13,918 nucleotides of DNA from NCBI GenBank assembly GCA_015852425.1, contig JAAAIG010000951.1, positions 1-13,918 of the forward strand, in the 5' to 3' direction. This stretch comes from Gryganskiella cystojenkinii. Lineage: Eukaryota; Mortierellomycota; Mortierellomycetes; Mortierellales; Mortierellaceae. Shown here in pieces: positions 7,234-13,918 of this stretch (the first letter of the stretch is position 1; each line of letters opens with the position of its first letter). A program made the translations under genes and the position numbers. The notes beneath the pieces were generated by a model, which was not told the DNA's origin, made no database searches, and was given only the letters and a program-made list of their open reading frames with translations.

Positions 7234-10091
7234 TTACAGGGAATTGGGCAATTTCTTGCCGCTATTCTTTTTGTGCTTTTTGAACTTTGGCTTGACCAGA
7301 TTACGGACATCTTGCTCCTTCTGGAACTTGTTCGCAACCTTGGCTCCGACCGCGACACCGTCCATCAAGTTCTTCTTCTTGATCTTCTTGACCTTGCCAC
7401 GGTCATATTCGACATCATAGGCATCCGGTCGGTTGTGCTTGGGCTTCATCGTCTTTAAGACCGCCTCGCGTTCCTTCATCATCTGAGAATCGTTTGCACT
7501 TTCCTCCCAAGTCGAGACTCGACTGCCCAACATGTGTTTGACTTCTCCGAGAATCGTCGCCTTCACTTCTGCTGACTTGCTGACCTCGCCTTCCCTCTCA
7601 ATCAGGGCCTGGAGTTTCTCCCGCTTGGAGCTCGAAGTCTCATTATGTTCTACAACAACAGCCTGGCTGCGGGGTGTAACCGTCCAACCACCTTGCTCCA
7701 CCTCTGGCGATCCCGCATCGCTGTTGTCAGCCTCGTCTTGCTCGCATTCACGATCCTTGTACTCCTTCTTCTTCTTCTTCTGCTCATCTAACAACTGGAT
7801 TTGACGCAACTTCTCTGAGACGGGAGACTTGATCGTGCCATCGTCAACCTTCCATTCTGACTGAGGCCCGCCATTGGGGATCAAGATCTTGGATGGCTTT
7901 GAGGATGTCATTAGGTTCTTGGTGGTCAGTATCGGAGTGTTGACCATCATCGAATCCAGATCAGCCAACGGACTCTTCGACAGGGCCGCCGAGCTCTGAA
8001 CAACAGGAACGCCAAAGATGGACTTTGGCCGCATAGCTGTTGGCGTTGGCGACGATTCCTTGGCGTTGGTGGCAAGTTCGTAGTCGTCGACAATAGAGGT
8101 GGCTCCAGACTTTGTTGCCTGCTGTGCCTTCCATTTTTCTTGCTTTTTGGCTTTTTTCTTCTCCTTCTTAAGCCGCAGGCGCTCTTCTTTAGACAACTCC
8201 GACGTCGTATGACCATTCGTCTCGTCCATTTTAATTCGTTTCTCCTTTGGTACAACGAGTGAACGATCGACCTTAGCTCCAACCTCATCGTCGTCCAAGC
8301 GAGGACGCTTGACTGGTTGAGGGATCGTTCCTTCGCGGTTTCCATTCATCATACCGTTCGCCGCCTTTTTGTGCTGCGCTCCGTTAGGGGTTGAAGACTT
8401 TGTAGATGCAGTTCCGATCTTGTCCAGAGTATAAAACAACATGTAGGCGTTCTGTTTCATAACGGTATGTAAACTAACCACGCTCACCTACGAGGAATAA
8501 AATTTGATGAAAACATTGCAAAAAGTATTAAAAAATAGTCACTTCAATGAGTAACTCATAAACAAGGACGTTGATGAAAAGAACTTACGTGAGAGTCGTT
8601 CATAGAGTACCAGATCCCGTTGGAAGACTTGACAAAGCAGTAGTAATGTCCACTGTGGCACGACCCTCCAGCGTGCACAAGAACCGCATAAAGACTATAG
8701 CGCAGGTCTGGATGTTTCTTGTTCGTACTCATGACCGAGTTCAGCTCCAATTTGGTCTCAAACTCGACATGACGATTGATCTTTTGTCCCGTGAAGGTGA
8801 ATCGCTTGAGATGTATGCTGAGGATTTTTGGCGCGTCATAGATCGTCATCTGTTTCTTGGCATCGACCAACACCTTGCATTTATCGCACTTGTACTGATT
8901 TCCCTTGGAAAGAGTCTCGGTTTTGGTATAGTCACGGAATGCCTTTTGGACAGAATCAGCGGATCGAATATCCAAGCTGATATCCAGATAAGCTTCGAAG
9001 GTGTTGGATTCGTAGCCGCATCTCATGCACTTGACCTGACTCTGGAAATAGCCTCCAAAGATCTGGTGAATGATGGTCGTCTCCTTGATCCGATCATCCA
9101 ATTTGCTGCACGATATAAAGAAAAGATGACCGTTGTCAGTCTCTCGGCACAGCCATACCGAAATTTACATATAAATTAATGTTGCTTTGTCCAGGTCGGC
9201 CATGTACCTATCGTATCCTATGAGGCAACTCTTCTGGAGAGCATCGATGAGATGTCTGGCAAACTCGTGAGAGTCTTCTTGTCTTCCGATCCGAAATTGT
9301 TTTCCAATGTCTAAAAGAAGGTTGGGAGGAGCAATTGGATTAGATCGAAGTTCCGCTATTGCGCATTGCTCGTCTGTAGCTAAAACGTCTTTCGGAGATT
9401 CTTACTCCTCAGGCGGCCAACGATGACCTTGGGTCCAATAGCTTGGTTCATGTTGTGATTGAAGCATCGGGTGACATGCTTCTCCAAGAGGCACATCATA
9501 CAAAAATTTGTGGTCTTGCCTATTGCAGCACAGAAAAGAATGAAGCAGCACCTGAATTAGCCCCGTAGAAAGACGACAGTTGTATGGATTTCTTTTTTAA
9601 GATGGCTGTGGTCTTAACCGTGTGACAGTCCAAAGATCTAAGAGCCGAGACTGTTACTTACAAGAGTTACTGTGTTGGTTCGAGAGCAAGTAGTTGGCGA
9701 GAGGAGCGGTGTAGGTCAGGCATTGCAAAACCGAGTTCAAGAAACAGGTGTTGCCAAGGTTGTTCAAACCGGGCCCGATGGGTTTAGGTGAGGGCCAGGC
9801 CAGCTGGACCTTCTCCTTGCTGAACAGAATCTTTGCAGGCAATCTGAAACCATTAACATCCTCAGTAGCATTCGATCCTGAGGAAGAGGAAGAGGATCCA
9901 GAGTAAGGCACCGAAGCAGCAGCAGCGAGACCGTTGGAAAGTGATTCCAGGGGTGCGTTAACGGGTCTGTATTTTTTTTTGAGACGTTCCTGCTTCAAGT
10001 CCAGACGAGTCGATTCTTTGAACTGGATACGGCGAGCGTGAAAGAGTGAATTGTTCTTTTTTAAGAGGTAGGAGTCAACAAGGGCCACCAT
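7234..10091 (-). CDS. Ubiquitin-specific protease, USP36/Ubp10 type, five exons
   Basis: Minus-strand exons are 10091-9662, 9519-9406, 9310-9208, 9105-8589 and 8487-7234. All junctions keep phase and give 805 residues. The enzyme removes ubiquitin from substrates. Its C19 catalytic core spans about 105-408: Cys box [10 protein letters not shown] with C116, QEDSHEF (192-198), the zinc-type pairs C242/C245 and C289/C292, His box CHSGHYYCF with H369, and SMND with D386. NAYMLFY (401-407) closes the core. The Cys box followed by [13 protein letters not shown], and [18 protein letters not shown], point to the USP36/USP42 group, whose yeast counterpart is Ubp10/Dot4 (nucleolar and chromatin roles, including H2B deubiquitination). 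The C-terminus is long and lysine-rich (488-508 and 750-805), consistent with nucleolar location, and carries [14 protein letters not shown] (746-759), similar to the extreme C-terminus of animal USP36. The start is the first ATG of an open exon behind a CT-rich leader. Confidence 0.93.
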
Positions 10092-10473
10092 GGTGAAAAA
10101 GACGGGATTGGAAAATCACTGACAGAAATGCACAAAAGGAGAAAAAAGAGAATGCGGTTCGTACAAAAGATTAAAAAGGAGCGGTAGCCACTCGAGCACT
10201 GGCACTATTGAAGGAGTGGAGGAGTGTGTGATGAGAAAGGCAGCATATGCAGATGCGAATCCTTTTAAAACTACCGCTGTCGAAAGGGAAGGAAAGTCAA
10301 AAAAAGGAGGAAATGGAAAGAATGCGCCGAAGGCGAACGAAAAGCAGGACGAAAAAAAAAAAAAAAAATCGAGAAAAATAAAAATACTGTGACTGCTCTA
10401 CTTAGGCTTTTCACATGGAACCCTTAATCGTTTGACACACAGACAACGTCTTTAGAAAAGAGTTTAATGTCGA
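10092..10473 (-). promoter_or_regulatory. USP upstream region with A17 run
   Basis: The stretch lies between the USP start and the stop codon of the next minus-strand gene. Its part next to the USP ATG (10092-10330) is purine-rich on the plus strand, hence CT-rich on the USP sense strand. A homopolymer of 17 A lies at 10352-10368. The far end should hold the 3' UTR of the polyQ gene. No coding frame is supported. Confidence 0.45.
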
Positions 10474-11478
10474 CTATACCGCTCCTCCTTGGCTCCAGCC
10501 CTGACCAGAAAATGGAGTCGTGGGGTGGGCTCCTACGGAATGTGTTAAATGATTGGGTGGATAACTAAGCATTGCCCCTTGAACTGGGACCGGAGGTCCT
10601 GCATGTCCATTCAATCCGTGGCCATGTTGCACTTGTGCCTGCACTTGCGCCTGTGTTGATTGGACTTGACCTTGGACCATTGCCGCTGCTGCTTGTTGTT
10701 GCTGTTGTTGTTGTTGTTGTTGTTGCTGCTGCTGTTCTTCCTTGGGTCGCTCTACCACGGAAAGTCGTCCTAACCATTGATCCAGAAACGGTTCGATATC
10801 ATCCGTCACCAGCTTGGATTGCTCGCATGATATCCTCAAAGCGCGAGCCTTTTCATCCAGGGTTGACGCAGAAGATGCTGACATTATCATCGAGGATCCA
10901 GACCCCGATGATCCTTCGTTGGTTGTCAGGGCCAGATACCGCAACTCTGCAATCCGGTCCATCTCAAAGATTTTAGGTTCCAGGTACTGGGCACAAAAGC
11001 ATTGTTCCCTCCAGAACCGAACCGCTTCCTTGATCTCGCCAGCCAGAAATAAAAGCCGATTGTTGACTATGGTCGTAGTGCCGCCGGGACTATCCCTTGA
11101 GGAGGATGGGGACATGTTGTTGGATGGGAGCGGTGACGGTGGGATGGATGCTCGAGCGAGCAAGATATCGACTTGACTGAGGAGAACACTTCCCGATCGA
11201 TCCACGACCTGAAAAGATTGAAGAGCGTGATCGCGGACGTAAAGGACCAATCCAGCGAGCTTATCAGTTCGTTCGAATTGACGGAGAAACGAAGGGCAGT
11301 CTTGATCCATGTACCAGGTACACAGAGCCAGGGATCGCCGGATATACCGGAAGAGCAAAGTTCGATAATGGTTATGATCGCCGATTAGTCTCGTCATCCT
11401 TGCATCCAACTGCTCCTGGTCGATCCCTGAAGAGGCCATGGCCCTTCCATCCATCCTCCCATCCACCGACATTGGCAT
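10474..11478 (-). CDS. Unrecognised 334-residue protein with polyQ tract
   Basis: A single open frame on the minus strand runs from ATG 11478 to TAG 10474. I do not recognise the family. Residues 20-110 look like a folded, mostly helical region (LLFRYIRRSLALCTWYMDQ and DKLAGLVLYVRDHALQSF). A Ser/Pro-rich linker covers 111-138, and a second helical region, rich in charged and aromatic residues, covers 139-185 (EIKEAVRFWREQCFCAQYLEP). A third follows at 207-245. The rest is low complexity: 14 glutamines (249-262), then four alanines, then QAQVQAQVQ repeats and a Pro/Gly/His-rich end. There is no signal peptide or membrane segment. PolyQ and QA stretches are common in fungal transcription and signalling proteins, but that is only suggestive. 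A second ATG two codons downstream could also serve as start. Confidence 0.8.
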   Translation of the reverse strand: MPMSVDGRMDGRAMASSGIDQEQLDARMTRLIGDHNHYRTLLFRYIRRSLALCTWYMDQDCPSFLRQFERTDKLAGLVLYVRDHALQSFQVVDRSGSVLLSQVDILLARASIPPSPLPSNNMSPSSSRDSPGGTTTIVNNRLLFLAGEIKEAVRFWREQCFCAQYLEPKIFEMDRIAELRYLALTTNEGSSGSGSSMIMSASSASTLDEKARALRISCEQSKLVTDDIEPFLDQWLGRLSVVERPKEEQQQQQQQQQQQQQQAAAAMVQGQVQSTQAQVQAQVQHGHGLNGHAGPPVPVQGAMLSYPPNHLTHSVGAHPTTPFSGQGWSQGGAV

Positions 11479-11752
11479 ATACTTCTGATAATGCTGTTAT
11501 GCGCTCTTGCTGTGCCTTTGGGAGGTACGCCAGTTATGGAAGCTAGTGCCGAAAGTAGTGCCGTGCTGTAGTTGTATTTTGGAAAAGCAGCCTTCGTTGC
11601 CAATGTCGCGGTTGCTATCACCGCTGCAGTTGCCGTAGTAGGTCGTCCTGTCTTTGTCTTCTACGTCTTGGCCTTTGATTGTTGATTATGCGCTCAACGT
11701 ATACGACCGCTTGTGATTGCTGCTATTCCCGTTACACGACGAGATTGAGGAC

Positions 11753-11898
11753 CTGTTGAATAATCAAAACTACAAATAGCGAACAAATCGACTGAAGCAC
11801 TATGAAGGAAGGAGAGAGCCGGTTGGTCCACGTTGATCACATTGGGCTGAAGGTGAGACGATGGGAAACTCTTACTTTTGATTGGTTCGAGCACTCAC
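11753..11898 (-). other. Probable intron in the 5' UTR of the polyQ gene
   Basis: On the minus strand a GTGAGT donor at 11898 pairs with a TTATTCAACAG acceptor ending at 11753, a 146-bp intron. If it is spliced, the first ATG of the mRNA becomes that at 11478; the ATGs in between lie inside the intron. The transcript would start near the purine-rich tract at 11961-12110. Confidence 0.45.
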
Positions 11899-12564
11899 CA
11901 GTAATGTAATCGGCTTTGTTGAATTAAACAGGATTTGATCTGAGATGTTGATGTGATTTTGAGAGAAGGAGAGGAATGAGGCGAGGCGAAAAAGATATGA
12001 AAAAAGACGCGAGACAAAGAGACAGAGAGGAGAGAGGGAGAAAGGGAGAGAGAGAGGAATAGAGGAATCAAGGAAGGGGTCTCAAGGGGAGTGACTGAGG
12101 CGGAAAGAGTATCAAAGACATTCTCATGGGCAAAGAAAACGCGACCCATCTAGTTTACCTTAAGGGGTTCAGCTCAATTGCAATAAAAAAAATGAAAGGC
12201 ACTGGCTCCCCTTCTGTTTGGTCGGATTCATTCTGGTCATCATCTGTCGCACTCTCTTTTTCATTTTTAGTTGGTTCTCATCATCATCTTCCTTTGATCC
12301 GCCTCTTTCATCCTCTCTCACTCTCTCTTTCTCTCCAGCCCTCCTCCTCCACATCCTCACCTTCTCCCTCCCCGTCCCCTCTCTGGGTCGTGCTTTGTCC
12401 ACCCTCCCTTCTAATCCATCCGTTCGTCCATCCATCTGCACTCTTCTCCTTCTTTCCCGCCAAAATCTCTCTTTTTTTTTTCTTTTTTTTCTTCCATCTT
12501 TTCTTCCTGTTCAACGACCCCACACTCAGTCTCAGCATTGCTCTCTCTTTCTCATCACATCATC
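11899..12564. promoter_or_regulatory. Bidirectional promoter region between the polyQ and RasGAP genes
   Basis: The two genes diverge from here. The stretch 11961-12110 is purine-rich on the plus strand (GAGA blocks), making a CT tract for the minus-strand gene. The stretch 12290-12545 is strongly CT-rich on the plus strand with T-runs at 12471-12490, directly ahead of the RasGAP ATG. The centre, about 12111-12290, is mixed in composition. Long open frames here in several registers are low-complexity products of the CT tract. Confidence 0.55.
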
Positions 12565-13918
12565 ATGTCCTCTCCTTCCTCCCCTTCGCCCTCCAACACC
12601 AATGCGCGCAAGTCCGAGTTGCTGGCTTCGTATGGATATCCCTCGCAACCAGGGATGGTTCGTGCTGTCGCTGCAGCGGCGGCCGCCTCGTCAGGGGACC
12701 CGCACGCCCCTGGAACCCTAGGTGGTCGCAAAGGCTCCATCTCAACCACACGCAGCAGCCATCGTTACTCTCAATTGTACTCGATGGCGGCTGAGCAGGA
12801 CGTTGAAGTCGAGGATGACCTTGCCAGGGGTACAGTCGAATGAAATTATGCATGCTTATATGAACGTTGCTTATGCCATGAGCTCTAAAAAAGACAGGCG
12901 CCTACTCTTTCGTTGAGTATGGCACTTGTCAAACTTATTGCTCTCTGTTATTTATTGTTTTTGTCTCGTTCTCATTCTTTATAATCAAACGCATCATCTA
13001 CCCTCCAGCCCAAAAGCGCCTTCGTGAGCTCAAGACAAAGATCTCTTCGCAATCGAAAAAGAACTTTGTGCTTGAACGTGATGTGCGGTACCTTGACTCT
13101 CGCATCGCCTTACTGATCCAGAACAGGATGGCCATCGCCGAGGCAAGTCTCTCTTTTTTCGGTTCTAATTTTCTTTGCCTTCTTTGTCTGTTTTGTTTTC
13201 TATTTCACTAACGGACGCCTTCTCTACTTTCTATCTGTCTCATATTCTTTCCCCTCGAACCGCCTACAATTTCATGTAATCCTGGCGTCCCCCTCTTATC
13301 GTTCTTCAATTTCACACAAAACATTCTGACCCTGTCCACAACACCCAACCTCAATTACACCAAACGGCCGTCGTCCAACAACAATCAACTTAATCAACCA
13401 ACCAAAACAAACAAACAAACAACCGACCCAAAAATAACAGCAACGCGAGGTTGCAGAACATCTCGAGGAAGCCGACCAGTCCGATGGACTCTTCCCTGAT
13501 GACCGCAAGCTTCAGTCTTACGGCAACCTCTTCTTCCTCCTCCAGACTGAGCCTCGTCATATTGCCACGCTCTGTAGACTGGTCTCCTTGACAGAGATTG
13601 ATACCCTGCTGCAGACGGTCATGTTTACACTTTACGGAAACCAGTACGAATCCCGTGAAGAGCACTTGCTCTTGACCATGTTCCAGGTACGAACGGTCCT
13701 TAATCGTTGCTTGTTCGCATTTCAGGGTTGCTTTTTATTCTGTGTTTTTTTCCCTCTTGCTCTTTCTGCTGGCTTTTCTTTTGAAGAACGCTCGTCGATT
13801 ACAAAATCGTTGGTCGGCGTATTTGAAGAGCAATACTGTTGAGTTTGTGAGAGGGTCGCACAGGGTCGAGAGCAAGAGCCCTCTGCTTAGTTTCGTTTCT
13901 TGTCCTTGTCCTTGTCCT
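12565..13918 (+). CDS. RasGAP of the fungal Gap1/Sar1/GapA type (3' end beyond window)
   Basis: Exons seen are 12565-12829, 13009-13142 and 13441-13686, giving 215 residues. Introns are 12830-13008 (GTACAG to CCAG), 13143-13440 (GC-AG) and one starting GTACGA at 13687 whose end is not resolved. Residues 1-88 are Ser/Ala-rich. From residue 90 the sequence [20 protein letters not shown], then [20 protein letters not shown], then [20 protein letters not shown] and [18 protein letters not shown] follow the conserved region of fungal RasGAPs related to S. pombe Gap1 and Aspergillus GapA. These proteins stimulate GTP hydrolysis by Ras and so shut off Ras signalling in polarity, mating and growth. 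The window ends before the arginine finger (LLRANT region), so catalytic competence cannot be judged. The start at 12565 follows a CT-rich leader; the upstream in-frame codons lack ATG. Bases 13687-13918 are probably mostly intron. Confidence 0.9.
13143..13440 (+). other. GC-AG intron in the RasGAP gene
   Basis: Exon 2 ends GCC GAG and is followed by GCAAGT, the strong GC-donor form. The acceptor is AATAACAG at 13433-13440. Both flanks are phase 0 and rebuild [19 protein letters not shown], as expected for the family. Reading through instead gives low-complexity sequence and a stop codon. Confidence 0.88.
13899..13918. repeat. CTTGTC hexanucleotide repeat at the right edge
   Basis: Three CTTGTC units plus two bases run into the window end, so the array length is unknown. 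It lies in the probable third intron of the RasGAP gene, or in an exon if splicing differs. Confidence 0.85.

Noticed and set aside
8571..9179. 202-codon plus-strand open frame
   Set aside because: It is antisense to the USP catalytic exon, which has clear family motifs and in-phase splice sites.
9660..9690. GGTTCGAGA resembling a tRNA B box
   Set aside because: No A box or cloverleaf can be built around it, and it lies within the first USP exon.
12126..12794. 222-codon plus-strand frame across the promoter into RasGAP exon 1
   Set aside because: It is driven by the CT tract (Ser, Leu, Phe, Pro runs) and lies in a different frame from the conserved RasGAP exons.
13730..13918. Possible fourth RasGAP exon after an acceptor TTTTGAAG, open in phase to the window end
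   Set aside because: The reading begins [15 protein letters not shown] and does not resemble the expected sequence leading to the LLRANT arginine-finger region; probably intron.

Overview
The window looks like nuclear DNA of a filamentous early-diverging fungus, most likely Mortierellomycota (Mortierella-type). The grounds are short spliceosomal introns (79-298 bp), CAA/CAG-rich polyglutamine tracts, pyrimidine-rich promoters on the sense strand, and a tyrosine-kinase-like (TKL) kinase with an HGDLHPKN catalytic loop, a type I associate with the expanded kinase sets of Mucoromycota-grade fungi. The assignment is inference; no marker gene is present.

Layout, left to right. (1) 1-2298, minus: the first 766 codons, in one open frame, of a large TKL-type protein kinase. 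It has a glutamine-rich N-terminus, a central kinase domain and a C-terminal tail built on a near-perfect 102-bp tandem repeat that runs off the left edge. (2) 2299-2714: its promoter side, with four 24-26 bp purine-rich tandem units. (3) 2715-4045, minus: a four-exon gene for an SRA1/Sec31-C-terminal-domain protein with a proline-rich region, a WNDPP motif and a helical C-terminal domain. (4) 4046-7233: a gene-poor 3.2 kb. It holds possible N-terminal exons of the SRA1-family gene, a purine-rich tract that looks like a minus-strand promoter (5581-5695), and a possible two-exon small gene (5762-6139). (5) 7234-10091, minus: a five-exon, 805-residue ubiquitin-specific protease of the USP36/Ubp10 type with a complete catalytic core. 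(6) 10474-11478, minus: an unrecognised 334-residue polyQ protein, probably with an intron in its 5' UTR. (7) 12565 to the right edge, plus: the first three exons of a fungal RasGAP (Gap1/Sar1/GapA type), including a GC-AG intron. Genes 6 and 7 are divergent and share an intergenic promoter region.

The genes do not form a pathway. Three have general signalling or regulatory roles: the kinase, the deubiquitinase and the Ras GTPase activator. I did not find a convincing mobile element, tRNA, rRNA or CRISPR array, and no clearly new multi-gene system. The points most worth a second look are the in-frame 102-bp repeat in the kinase tail, the unusual order of motifs and possible alternative splicing in the SRA1-family gene, its possible N-terminal extension, the hidden 78-codon gene candidate, and the conserved C-terminal motif of the USP.
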